From Puffinus mauretanicus (taxonomy: Eukaryota; Chordata; Aves; Procellariiformes; Procellariidae): 64,000 bases of DNA. This document shows positions 1-8,568 of the stretch, piece by piece. The stretch lies in assembly GCA_023333565.1 (NCBI GenBank), contig JAJKFH010003045.1, forward strand, positions 1 through 64,000, written 5' to 3'. Below the pieces are notes generated by a model. The model searched no databases. It was not told where the DNA came from and worked only from the letters and a program-made list of their open reading frames with translations. The position numbers were made by a program, and so were the translations under genes. Position 1 is the first letter of the stretch. Each line of letters starts with the position of its first letter.

Positions 1-317
1 CCTGAGGCTGGAGCTTCACCGTGGGGTTGACGCAGGGACACGTTGGTCTGCAGCCACAGCCACTGGTGACAGCCGTCAGCCTCTGCTGGGAGATGTCCTT
101 CCCCCTGGGGACACGTGGGCAGGTGTCACCCCAGCCAGCCCCAGGGAGGGGGCTCGATGCCACCACTGCCCGGGACATGAAGACCCTCCCCAGGCATGTT
201 CTCAGCCCGTGGGGACATCTCTGACCCAGCATCTCGCCTCTCCCCGGGGCAGCGGGGCTGGGGACAGCCCGGGGCAGGGTTGGTCTCAGCACCCCGGGGC
301 TGTGGCACCTCAGTCCC
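1..317 (+). repeat. Left arm of a near-perfect inverted repeat
   Basis: Read in reverse complement this segment matches 1373-1683 almost base for base. The only difference I see is about 6 extra bases near position 52, where a CAGCCA-like unit is present twice in this arm and once in the other. The arm touches the window edge, so it may extend further left. The spacer holds unrelated GC-rich DNA and a CR1 3' end. It has no recognisable coding content; open frames across it are by-products of high GC. A recent inverted duplication or an assembly fold-back would both give this picture. Confidence 0.85.
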
Positions 318-585
318 ACGTGGGGGCCTGGGGACACAGGAGCCAGCTGGTGCCCAGCCACAGGGGTCTCCAGAAACATCGCCTTGCCCGGGCCCCCACA
401 TCCCGCTGGGAGAGGTTGGGGGGGAACTGCCACCGCCAGCAGCGATGGCCGGAGCAGGGGGAGAGGGGCCGGGGCTGGAGCCCGACACGGCCACCGTGGG
501 GCTGTGGCATGGCTGGGGCTGCGCTGAGCCGAAACGGGGCACCCAGCCCCGGGTGGGGGCCCAGGGGAGGCCGCTCAGGGACATT
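318..585. other. GC-rich spacer, no gene seen
   Basis: This unique-looking GC-rich DNA lies between the left inverted-repeat arm and a CR1 fragment. I see no splice-bounded coding exon, no known repeat and no RNA gene. Confidence 0.4.
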
Positions 586-1153
586 GTGGCCAGCAGGAGC
601 AGGGAGGTGACCATGCCCCTGTACTCGGCACTGGTGAGGCCGTACCTCGAATCCTGTGTTCAGTTCTGGGCCCCTCACTCCAAGAAGGACATGGAGGTGC
701 TGGAGCGTGTCCAGAGGAGGGCAACGAAGCTGGTGAAGGGCCTGGAGCACAAGTCTTATGAGGAGCGGCTGAGGGAACTGGGGTTGTTTAGTGTGGAGAA
801 GAGGAGGCTGAGGGGAGACCTCACCACGCTGTACAGCTACCTGGAAGGAAATTGTAGCGAGGTGGGTGTTGTCTCTTCTCCCAAGTAACAACTGATAGGG
901 CCAGAGAAATGGCCTCAAGTTGCCAGGGGAGGTTTAGGTGGACATTAGGAGAATTTCTTTCCTGAAAGAGTGGTCAGGCCTTGGAACAGAGCTGCCCAGT
1001 GGGAATTGGAGTCACCACCCCTGGAAGTATTTAAAAGACGTGTAGATGAGGCGCTTAGGGACATGGTGTAGTGGGCATGGTGGTGTTGGGTTGACGGTTG
1101 GACTCGATGATCTTAAAGGTCTTTTCCAACCTTACTGATTCTATGATTCTATG
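586..1153 (+). mobile_element. CR1 LINE 3' fragment
   Basis: This is a 5'-truncated CR1 non-LTR retrotransposon. It encodes the C-terminal end of the reverse-transcriptase ORF, in the pattern [42 protein letters not shown], then the 3' UTR and a tail with ATTCTATG repeats at about 1135-1153. It closely matches the copies at 18013-18935 and 19990-20860, so all three belong to one subfamily. It lacks the catalytic core and cannot move on its own. Confidence 0.92.
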
Positions 1154-1342
1154 ATTGGGGCCCCTGGGAGGTGCAATGAGATCCACGGGTCTCTGCGGAA
1201 CAGACCCAGCTTTCGGGCAAGCCTCCCCCCGATCTGCCATCCTCCTGGGGACCCTGTCCACAGCCACGGCTCAGAGGGGGGAAATGCCACCACACATGTG
1301 CCCCCAAGTGTCCCCGTGTTGTCTCTAGCACCTTCTGCTGTC
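1154..1342 (-). repeat. Dispersed ~190-bp repeat, copy A
   Basis: The reverse complement is clearly homologous to 4884-5072. Shared blocks include GACAACACGGGGACAC, GGTGGCATTT, CCTCTGAGCC, AGGCTTGCCC and GCAGAGACCCG. The copies differ at many sites, so they are older than the inverted-repeat arms. I do not recognise the family, and it could be non-coding unique DNA duplicated locally. This copy abuts the CR1 tail at 1153. Confidence 0.7.
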
Positions 1343-1372
1343 ACACCCCCCGTGACACGACTGAGAGGTGGG

Positions 1373-1683
1373 GGGACTGAGGTGCCACAGCCCCGGGGTG
1401 CTGAGACCAACCCTGCCCCGGGCTGTCCCCAGCCCCGCTGCCCCGGGGAGAGGCGAGATGCTGGGTCAGAGATGTCCCCACGGGCTGAGAACATGCCTGG
1501 GGAGGGTCTTCATGTCCCGGGCAGTGGTGGCATCGAGCCCCCTCCCTGGGGCTGGCTGGGGTGACACCTGCCCACGTGTCCCCAGGGGGAAGGACATCTC
1601 CCAGCAGAGGCTGACGGCTGTCACCAGTGGCTGCAGACCAACGTGTCCCTGCGTCAACCCCACGGTGAAGCTCCAGCCTCAGG
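1373..1683 (-). repeat. Right arm of the inverted repeat
   Basis: This is the reverse complement of 1-317, lacking the 6 extra bases of that arm. It contains a CACGTG E-box at about 1571, mirrored in the left arm. Unique sequence leading to THRSP copy 1 follows at 1684. Confidence 0.85.
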
Positions 1684-2339
1684 GTGGATGCAGCCCACCG
1701 TACCCACCCTGGGGGGACACGAGGACGTCCATGCACCTCCAGGAAGCTCCACGGTGGCCCAGACGCCCCAAGAGCCTGGGGCCAGCAGCACCTGCCCACC
1801 TCGGTGCAGTGCTGGGCCACACAGCAGGACACCCCGAAACGCTGGGGACGCCCTGGAAGGGACAAGAGGGGTGGAGGGGACAGGTCAGGGGGGCAGAGGA
1901 CAGGCGGCAGCGTGGGCACCTGGCTGGGACATGGAGGGGGGGGGTGGGAGAGCTGCCACCGCCAGGGGTTGCAAAAGGGAGAAGGGACCTTGTGGCCTTT
2001 CCACAAATAGAACAATCGTCCCCGATTGCCACACGCCGCAGGGACACGTGGGGACGGGCAGCGCCGCCATTGCCCCAGCTGCGGCCTCTGCCCCAGGATG
2101 GGGGCGGGGGGGGCGCGGTGGCCCCGTCCGCGCTCCCCCGTGGGAAGCAACGGCTCCGTGCCGTGGGCGTTTGCCATCGGGGCGTTTGGTCCCATCCCTG
2201 TCCCCATCCCGTGTCCCCCGGATCCCCAGTGGGACCCCACGCGGCAGCGCATCCCCAGCGAGATTTTCCACGCCGGCGGCTGCCGCCGCCTCCAGGCCAG
2301 CGGTTTCGGGTGGGGGTTGCTCCGTGTCCCCGCAGGGTT
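1684..2339. other. GC-rich upstream region of THRSP copy 1
   Basis: No coding exon or known repeat is seen. A single CACGTG E-box lies at 2045-2050. Long open frames on both strands reflect high GC and few stop codons; none has a recognisable domain. The segment is a plausible distal promoter for the THRSP gene downstream. Confidence 0.4.
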
Positions 2340-2356
2340 CACGTCGCGGGCACGTG
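2340..2356 (+). promoter_or_regulatory. ChoRE-like paired E-box upstream of THRSP copy 1
   Basis: Two E-box halves, CACGTC and CACGTG, are separated by exactly five bases (GCGGG). This fits the carbohydrate response element CAYGYG-N5-CRCRTG at 11 of 12 fixed positions. ChREBP/MLX binds such sites, and mammalian THRSP (Spot 14) is a classic target. The element ends 465 bases before the ATG. No equivalent is found at the matching place in copy 2. Function is inferred. Confidence 0.5.
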
Positions 2357-2593
2357 GCAGCGAGGAGGGGAGCGGTGACGGCCCCGGCAGCCCTGCTGCC
2401 TGCAGCCTGCCTGCGCTGGCGGGCAGGGCTGGCCCCGCGCCCCCGGGGCCCAGAAGCGGTTGTGTCGGGGGAGACGGGACGGGGCGGGAGAGGCCCCGCG
2501 CACCTCCCCCCCTCGCCGCCCCGCTCCCGGCCTGGGGACGCAGCGGGACCCCCGGCCAGCTCGGGCGAAGGCCACGGGGAGCCTGGGCCAGGA

Positions 2594-2604
2594 AGATTGC
2601 GCAG
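2594..2604 (+). promoter_or_regulatory. C/EBP-like site in THRSP promoter
   Basis: The bases ATTGCGCAGA match the C/EBP palindrome RTTGCGYAAY at 8 of 10 positions and lie about 140 bases before the TATA box. The same site is present in copy 2 near 7929-7939 because it lies in the shared tract. This is sequence resemblance only. Confidence 0.3.
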
Positions 2605-2736
2605 AGCCAGGGACACGGCGTGGCCGAGCCCCAGCTGGGCTGGAGCCAAGCCCGGCCCCGCGGCCGCCCAGCCCGGCCCGGGCTGGCAGGAGAGGACAGC
2701 AGAGGACAGCAGAGGAGGGACGTGCCCCAGCCCCGC

Positions 2737-2743
2737 ATAAAAA
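2737..2743 (+). promoter_or_regulatory. THRSP: TATA box of THRSP copy 1
   Basis: ATAAAAA lies 79 bases before the start codon, in the context GCATAAAAAGCC. A transcription start near 2765-2775 would give a 5' UTR of about 50 bases. A direct repeat of AGAGGACAGC lies about 40 bases upstream. Copy 2 has the same box at 8072-8078. Confidence 0.75.
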
Positions 2744-2821
2744 GCCCTCGGTGGGGACGGGGAGCAGGCGGCACCCCGAGAAGAGCCCGCAGCAGCGCTG
2801 TCGGAGCCTGGGAGCGGGGCC

Positions 2822-3217
2822 ATGGAGCAGTACTTCTCGGCCACCCAGAAGATGGAGCAGGAGGTGATGTTCCCCAGCCTGCTCCGAGGGGTCTTCCCGC
2901 AGCAGGAGGGGGCGGCCCCGGCCGCGGGCGGCCCCGCGGACCTCTACGAGCGCTACCAGCTCCTCAAGGCCATCAAGCCCGTGGTGGAGAAAGGCCTGGC
3001 CTCTGTCAACGACCAGAGTCAGAGCGGCGCCGACGCTGACACCTCCTCGGATGACAATGACGCCATGGATGCCCAGCTGGAGGAGCGCCTGTCCCACCAC
3101 CTGGCCGGCTTGCAGCAGGTCCTCACCCACCTCACCAGGGACACCAACGCCCTCACCCGGAGGTACAGCCAGATCCTGGAGCAGATCAGCCCCAGCGAGG
3201 GGCAGCCCAGCTGGTGA
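2822..3217 (+). CDS. THRSP: Thyroid hormone-responsive Spot 14 protein, copy 1
   Basis: This 131-residue protein belongs to the Spot 14/MID1IP1 family (THRSP, also S14). The N-terminal family signature MEQYFSATQKMEQEVMFPSL is present, followed by LYERYQLLKAIKPVVEKGL (about 40-61). An acidic, variable linker rich in Asp and Ser follows (about 66-83), then a C-terminal amphipathic heptad region LEERLSHHLAGLQQVL to SQILEQI (about 85-122) of the kind used for dimerisation. Family members act in nucleus and cytosol of lipogenic tissue, promote fatty-acid synthesis and modulate acetyl-CoA carboxylase polymerisation with MID1IP1. The whole CDS lies in one exon, as in mammals; a GTAAGAG donor follows at 3236. 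The ATG sits in good context (GGGGCCATGG) after a TATA promoter. The 5' half is nearly identical to copy 2 and the 3' half is not. Which copy is the chicken alpha form cannot be decided here. Confidence 0.96.
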   Translation: MEQYFSATQKMEQEVMFPSLLRGVFPQQEGAAPAAGGPADLYERYQLLKAIKPVVEKGLASVNDQSQSGADADTSSDDNDAMDAQLEERLSHHLAGLQQVLTHLTRDTNALTRRYSQILEQISPSEGQPSW

Positions 3218-3235
3218 CCCTGCCCCGGCCACCAG

Positions 3236-3504
3236 GTAAGAGCTGGGGGGACGCGGAGCCCAGGGGCACCGGGACAAGGGGTGGCCGATGTCCCCAGGAG
3301 GCCCCTCACACTGCAGGGGTGGGGAGCTCCTGGGAAGTGCCTGGAAATGGGGGCTGTCCCCTCAAATGCTGCAGATCTCCATCTCCATGCCATCCCGTCC
3401 CTCCGTGCAGAGACGCCAGGGGTTCAGGGTCTGCGGACCCGGGGCTGGTGGGCCAGGTCTCTCCCTGGGATGGCCCTCAGGGTTAAGGACAGCTGCCGTT
3501 GCAG
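3236..3504 (+). other. THRSP: Intron in the 3' UTR of THRSP copy 1
   Basis: A GTAAGAG donor at 3236 lies 18 bases after the stop codon. A plausible acceptor, GCCGTTGCAG, ends at 3504. Mammalian THRSP also has its only intron in the 3' UTR, which supports this reading. The acceptor choice is a prediction. Confidence 0.6.
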
Positions 3505-3890
3505 GACGGGTGCTGGTGGCACGAAGGAGAGGACGTCCCCAACAGTGACCATCGCGGGCTCTTCCCCAGCCCTGCTCGCCCTCCCCGCACCGCGGCAGCT
3601 GATCTCCCAGCGCTGGCACCGCACGCCGGCGGCGCTTGGGACCGCCGGGGAACCAGATGGTGCCTTATCCTCATAGGAAGAAGCATCTGGTCGTGCTGGG
3701 AGGTCCATCGGAAGAGCCGCACGCCCCGTGCCCTCCTCTTTATTTTCAAAGAGTGGCACGAAGGCGGCGGCATTGCACGGTGTCCCCGACCTCCGACGGT
3801 CCCCTGCGACTGCCGAGCCCTTTTCCAGCTGGTACCTGGACTCCGAGGGGCGTTTTCCCCAACCTTTGCTAATAAAACAAGCCCTGTGAA
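3505..3890 (+). other. THRSP: 3'-UTR exon of THRSP copy 1
   Basis: This is the predicted non-coding second exon. It ends shortly after the AATAAA signal at 3871-3876 and before a GT-rich stretch at about 3898-3912 that would serve as downstream element. Open frames inside it show no domain. Confidence 0.55.
3871..3876 (+). other. THRSP: Polyadenylation signal of THRSP copy 1
   Basis: A canonical AATAAA is followed 22 bases later by a GT-rich segment (GTCGGTGTGGTG). It is the first AATAAA after the coding exon, which supports its use. Confidence 0.7.
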
Positions 3891-4014
3891 GCCGCTGTCG
3901 GTGTGGTGCTTTGCCCTGGCTGGAGCCCTCGGGGAGGGCCCCGGCGCGGGGCATGGGGACACTGGCTCTGCTGGGAGGGGACTTCCCGTGCAATGATGGG
4001 GAATCGGAAGGGAC

Positions 4015-4205
4015 GAAGAATCACAGAGCCACGGGATGGTTTGGGTTGGAAAGGACCTTCAGAGACCATCTAGTCCAATCCCCGGCTGTGTGCAGGGACA
4101 TCTTCCACGACTTCAGGTAGCTCAGGGCCCTGTCCAACCATAGGGCATCCCCAACTCCTCTGGGCAAGCTGTGTCTCACCGCCCTCATCCTAAAAAATTC
4201 CGTCC
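4015..4205 (-). mobile_element. CR1 LINE 3' fragment, antisense
   Basis: The plus strand reads the reverse complement of a CR1 3' end: AATCACAGAGCC, GGTTTGGGTTGGAAAGGACC, CATCTAGTCCAATCCC, then CTCTGGGCAAGC and CCTCATCCTAAAAAATTCC. It is short and diverged. Confidence 0.85.
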
Positions 4206-4883
4206 TTATGTCGACAGCAACACCAGCAAAAGCTGGTGCCTGTTTTCTGGGCACAAAAGGCTGTGAATGTGCCCAACACACAGCCCAGACCTGCGACAGC
4301 GAGACGGACGCTGAGCCCCGCTGCTGTGCACCCAGCGCGGAGGGAGGGAGACATCAGCCCACGCACAACACAGTCACCGGGTTCAGGGTCCTCTTCAAAG
4401 GTCTCCCCGCGGGTGTCCCACCACTGCTGGTGCCGCTCCGTGCCCCACAGCTCCCCGCGCCTTTCTCCTGCCCATCAGGGCTTCTGCCCACGAGCTGCCC
4501 CAAGTGGGGCTGGGGCTGGGGACCGGCTCCGAGGGGCAGCGGAGCTGCAGGTCTCAGCGCCTCTGGAAAGCAACCGCCCCCGGGACCCCAGACCCGTGTC
4601 TGGGATTGGGGTGCATTGGAGATCCCCATCTCCTCTCGCCTCATCAGGCCATTTCTCCCGGCGGTCGAGACCGCCTTGGCTTCGGCTTGTCCTCCCCGAG
4701 CACGGGCAGCAGGGACAGGGTCTGCAGCCACCTGTGGCCGAGTGGCCAGCCGGGGGGCCGGGGGCTCTGGAGGGGGCAGCTGGGGGCCTGATCCACGGCC
4801 ACCCCACATCTGAAAGGGTGCCAAGTTGAGCAAGGACAAGGACAGTCCTGGTGGTGTCAGGGCAGGCAGAGACATCGGGGGAT
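4206..4883. other. GC-rich intergenic DNA, no gene seen
   Basis: This lies between the CR1 piece and a dispersed repeat. Open frames on both strands are compositional. I see no splice-bounded exon, RNA gene or known element. Confidence 0.4.
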
Positions 4884-5072
4884 CCAACAGCAGGCAGTGC
4901 CGGGGACAACACGGGGACACCTGGGGACACGAGTGGTGGCATTTTCCTCCCTCTGAGCCATGGCAGGAGACGGGCTCCCCAGGAGGGTGGTGGGTCAGGG
5001 GAAGGCTTGCCCAAACACCAAGTCTGCGGCTGCAGAGACCCGAGGATCTCATCGCACCTCCCGTGGGCTCGG
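4884..5072 (+). repeat. Dispersed ~190-bp repeat, copy B
   Basis: This is homologous to the reverse complement of 1154-1342, with many substitutions. The family is unknown to me. The pair lies on either side of THRSP copy 1 in opposite orientation. Confidence 0.7.
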
Positions 5073-6659
5073 CACCGATCCCGCTCTCGCTGCTGCCGTG
5101 CTCCTCTGGGTGACTTCCCTCGTGGGTCCAAATGTCTTGCTTTTCTGGGAAGGGCAACCACGGCATCTACAAACGCGGGCACCAAGTGTCCCAAAACGTG
5201 GGCAAACACAGCTCCTCCCAGCCAGCGTGAGGACTTCGGAGCAGATCTGCCCTTGTGTTGCTCCCCAACCCTGGCGAGGTTGCAGCCTTGTCTTATCCAG
5301 AAGCGGTGAAACACGAGGGGGATACTGGGAGACACTTAAGCTGCCCCCATTGCGATGCCACCTCAAGTTGGGGCATGATGGCACAGGGGAGAAGTGGAGC
5401 TGGAAGATGGACATAGGGTCTCCAACCCGCCTTTGGAGCTCCTCTGCCTCCGTTGAACCATGAGGAATGGAGGGACGGCGGTTCCCGGTGAGGTGAGGAC
5501 CACAAAGGAGGTGATGTCCCTCTGGTGGTTTACATGGCTGGAGCTGAAGGACGGGACCTCTGTCACCTGGAGAAGATGGTTGGTCCCAGCAAGGAAGGCC
5601 TGCGGTCACCTCCAGCCATGGCTTTTGGCTTGGGCAGCGCGCTGGGCAGGTGGAGAGGCTCCTGGTGCCCCGGGGAAGTATCGTAGCGGGACATGGGGTG
5701 AAGCGCTCACCACCGCTGTTGAACGTGACTGATGAGAGATGCAAGATGTTCCCAGAAGAGGCCCGTGACCTGCGACAGCTGGAAGGACACGCTGACGACT
5801 TATGGGCCACTTGCAATCCCCCCGGTCCCCCAGGTCCCCCTCTGCAAGCCGCTGTCTGGCCACCCGGCCCCGACCCCGCTGTTTCAGGGGAAACTTCTGC
5901 CGGCTCCGGTTGCAGGGCATTGCATCACGCTGCCCCGGGGATGCGTCAAGCCCCGAGGGTGCCCTGCTGCTGGCCACCGCTGCGCGACGTGGCTGATAAG
6001 AGACGCGAGGTGGTCACAGAAAAGGGCTTTGTCCTTGAAAAACCCAGCGCCGGTCCCTGGCAGGACGAGGGCAGACGGGGCAGATCAGCCCTCTCCGGCG
6101 TGGCAGGGGGATGCCGGCTCCCCGCTGCCCTGGGAAGGCTCCCGGGGCACCGGCACTGCTGCCAGCGCCACGGGGAAATGAACTTTTCCCTTTGCATCAC
6201 CGAAGCAAACCAGGATTGCGGGTTTATTTGTACCTCTTTAACAACATGTCACGAAGCAGAAAGCAGTGACCGGGGCACACAGGCTCAGTATCAGGAAGAC
6301 AAGAGATAAAGCCCAGTTTTGCCCCCAAATGTTCCATACAGAAGAAATTCCAACCACCCTTCTCCAAGCAGGCCCACGAAGTCCTAACCACACCCCGCCC
6401 CGAGCATGGGTGGGCTGCCGGCCCCCGGCCCCTCCCGCAGGGCAGGTTCCTGCCCGCACACCCCTGCCCTTGGCTTCGCGGGTGCTCTGGCCCCCGCCGT
6501 ACCCCCTGCTGCTGCCTCCCACCCGCTCGTGCAGGTGCCGGGGGGAAAGCACCCCCCAATTCACACCCGCACCCCCCAGCTCTGCCTCCCTGCTTGGCCA
6601 AGTTGGGCTTGAGCCAGCAAGGTCTCCTCGGGGCAAAGGCGGCCACCAGCCTGCCGGGA
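5073..6659. other. GC-rich intergenic DNA between the THRSP copies
   Basis: No coding exon is supported. A reverse-strand AATAAA (plus strand GGGTTTATTTG near 6220-6230) could end a minus-strand transcript, but no matching coding exon is seen upstream of it on that strand. Long open frames have no known domain. Confidence 0.35.
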
Positions 6660-7175
6660 GGAGGGGGAGGGAGGGGATCCTGCCCCTCTGCTCCGCCCTG
6701 GTGGGGCACAGCCGGGTGCGGGGTCCAGCCCGGGCTCCCCAGTACAGGAGAGACATGGGCATACTGGAGAGAGCCCAGTGAAGGGCACGAAGGTGGTGAA
6801 AGGGCTGAAGCATTTGCCATACGAGGAGAGGCTCGGAGAGCTGGGACTGTTCAGCCTGGAGAAGAGACGGCTCGGGGGGATCTCACCCATGTGTACAAAG
6901 ACCCAGTGGGGGACGTGGAGAAGGGGGAGCCAGGCCCTTCCCAGTGGTGCCCAGTGACGGGACGAGAGCCGATGGGCACAAACTGAAGCACAAGAAATCC
7001 CATCTGAACATAAAAACACTTTTTTTTTTTTCCCTAAAACTGAGCGTGGTGGAGTCTCCATCCTCGGAGGTATCCAAAACCCAACCAGACACGGTCCTGT
7101 CGCTGACCCTGCTTGAGCGGGCGCTGGACTAGATGGTCTCCAGAGGTGCCTTCCAGCCTCTGCAACGCTGACTCT
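6660..7175 (+). mobile_element. CR1 LINE 3' fragment
   Basis: Typical CR1 wording is recognisable: GGATCCTGCCCCTCTGCTC, a frame with [22 protein letters not shown] text, and the end GGACTAGATGGTCTCCAGAGG followed by TTCCAGCCTCTGC. It is diverged and contains a T-rich interruption near 7020-7032. It belongs to a different, older subfamily than the 586-1153 copy. Confidence 0.85.
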
Positions 7176-7712
7176 GGCTCTGTCCCTGCCTGGGGCCCCC
7201 CGTGCTGTCAGCCAGGAGCTGGCTGCAGCCTGCTCGCAGCACCCGACCGGGAGGATGCTCCACCAGGCCCGGGTGGAGGCTGGGACGCCGGCAGGGCTGC
7301 TTTTGGCAGAGTCCGACAGGCTTTGACTCCTGCTGTTGCCCCTCCAAGGTCTTTCCCTCATCCTGGGAGTGTTGATGATTCGTTTCAGCCTGACTCCTTT
7401 GTTTAAAAGTCCCTTTTGTAATTGCTTGGTCACTATTTAATCCAGCTGATGGTCATCTTCCACCTTAATATAACCAGTTTTGGGCAAACACCCTTCAGAC
7501 AAGTATCACCTGTTCCTTATCACCACCTTCTTTTAGCTGGGGTTGTTACCAAGGTCACTTGCCGAGGGTGGGCTGTGTGAGACCCCAAGATCACCCCTGA
7601 AGAAGGTGGGTGGCTGGGCAGGCCTCATGGGGGTCTCCTCCTCTCCAAAAAAACCCATCGCTTGGTCTCCTTCCTCTCTCCTCAAAACTGCCCAACTCAA
7701 GGTAGCTTTCCC
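7176..7712. other. Upstream region of THRSP copy 2
   Basis: No gene or repeat is identified. Unlike copy 1 I find no paired E-box here; a lone AAGGTCACTTG occurs near 7552. Faint homology to the promoter of copy 1 begins at about 7714 (TGCTGCCTGCAGCCTGCC) and becomes near-identity only at 7840. Confidence 0.4.
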
Positions 7713-7839
7713 ATGGTGCTGCCTGCAGCCTGCCCGCACCGGGGGGCAGGGGCTGGACGCACTCTCCCAGGGCCCTGGGAGCGGTGGGGATGGTGGGGAC
7801 GGCATGAGACAGGATGGGACGGAAGAGGCCCTGGGCAAT

Positions 7840-8347
7840 TCCCCCCCTCGCCGCCCCGCTCCCGGCCTGGGGACGCAGCGGGACCCCCGGCCAGCTCGGG
7901 CGAAGGCCACGGGGAGCCTGGGCCAGGAAGATTGCGCAGAGCCAGGGACACGGCGTGGCCGAGCCCCAGCTGGGCTGGAGCCAAGCCCGGCCCCGCGGCC
8001 GCCCAGCCCGGCCCGGGCTGGCAGGAGAGGACAGCAGAGGACAGCAGAGGAGGGACGTGCCCCGGCCCCGCATAAAAAGCCCTCGGTGGGGACGGGGAGC
8101 AGGCGGCACCCCGAGAAGAGCCCGCAGCAGCGCTGTCGGAGCCTGGGAGCGGGGCCATGGAGCAGTACTTCTCGGCCACCCAGAAGATGGAGCAGGAGGT
8201 GATGTTCCCCAGCCTGCTCCGAGGGGTCTTCCCGCAGCAGGAGGGGGCGGCCCCGGCCGTGGGCGGCCCCGCGGACCTCTACGAGCGCTACCAGCTCCTC
8301 AAGGCTATCAAGCCCGTGGTGGAGAAAGGCCTGGCCTCTGTCAACGA
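7840..8347 (+). repeat. 508-bp tract shared with THRSP copy 1
   Basis: This is the partner of 2505-3012, with three substitutions and no indel. It spans promoter, 5' UTR and the first 64 codons or so of copy 2. Immediately after 8347 the sequences part (CCTGACTGGC here, TCAGAGCGGC in copy 1). Confidence 0.9.
8072..8078 (+). promoter_or_regulatory. THRSP: TATA box of THRSP copy 2
   Basis: ATAAAAA lies 79 bases before the ATG at 8157, the same spacing as in copy 1. Both genes therefore share an almost identical core promoter. Confidence 0.75.
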
Positions 8348-8546
8348 CCAGAGCCTGACTGGCACCAACACCGATACAGCCTTAGATGAGGGTGCAGACA
8401 GCAATCTGGAAGAGCGCCTCTCCCATCACGTCAACGGCTTGCAGCAAGTTCTGACAGATCTCACCAAAAACACCAAAGCTCTCACCCGGAGGTACAGCCA
8501 GATCCTGGAGCAGATCAACCTCAGTGAAGATCAGTCCAGCTCTTGA
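8157..8546 (+). CDS. THRSP: Thyroid hormone-responsive Spot 14 protein, copy 2
   Basis: This 129-residue tandem paralogue has the same N-terminal signature as copy 1 (one change, Val for Ala at 35). Its linker is shorter and less acidic (about 66-81), and the C-terminal heptad region LEERLSHHVNGLQQVL to SQILEQI is conserved but substituted at many sites, for example THLTRDTN becomes TDLTKNTK. The reading frame is intact with no premature stop, so it is probably functional. The 3' half uses far more A/T-ending codons than copy 1, while the 5' half is as GC-rich as copy 1. A GTAAGAG donor at 8569 again follows the stop closely, so the 3'-UTR intron is conserved. The lipogenic role is assigned by family. 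Confidence 0.95.
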   Translation: MEQYFSATQKMEQEVMFPSLLRGVFPQQEGAAPAVGGPADLYERYQLLKAIKPVVEKGLASVNDQSLTGTNTDTALDEGADSNLEERLSHHVNGLQQVLTDLTKNTKALTRRYSQILEQINLSEDQSSS

Positions 8547-8568
8547 GCCTGCACCCCCAGCCTCTGAG

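Larger units (their letters stand above)
2505..3012 (+). repeat. 508-bp tract 99.4% identical to 7840-8347
   Basis: This tract covers the proximal promoter, TATA box, 5' UTR and first 64 codons or so of THRSP copy 1. Aligned without gaps at an offset of 5,335 bases, it differs from copy 2 at only three positions: 2729 (A/G), 2925 (C/T, Ala35 to Val) and 2971 (C/T, silent). Outside both ends similarity drops at once. Such a sharp-edged tract inside a diverged duplication is the mark of recent gene conversion. Confidence 0.9.

Noticed and set aside
586..1153. A tRNA-like GTTCGAATCC motif in CR1 copies (CCTCGAATCCTGTGTTC)
   Set aside because: It is part of the CR1 coding sequence and no cloverleaf arms surround it.
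1341..2774. A 477-codon minus-strand open frame and similar long frames on both strands upstream of THRSP
   Set aside because: They lie in very GC-rich DNA where stop codons are rare, have no known domain, cross the inverted repeat and the THRSP promoter, and are shifted copies of one another.
2339..3277. Minus-strand open frame of 312 codons antisense to THRSP copy 1
   Set aside because: It is the mirror of the GC-rich THRSP coding and promoter DNA; the same frame appears antisense to copy 2 only because the tract is shared.
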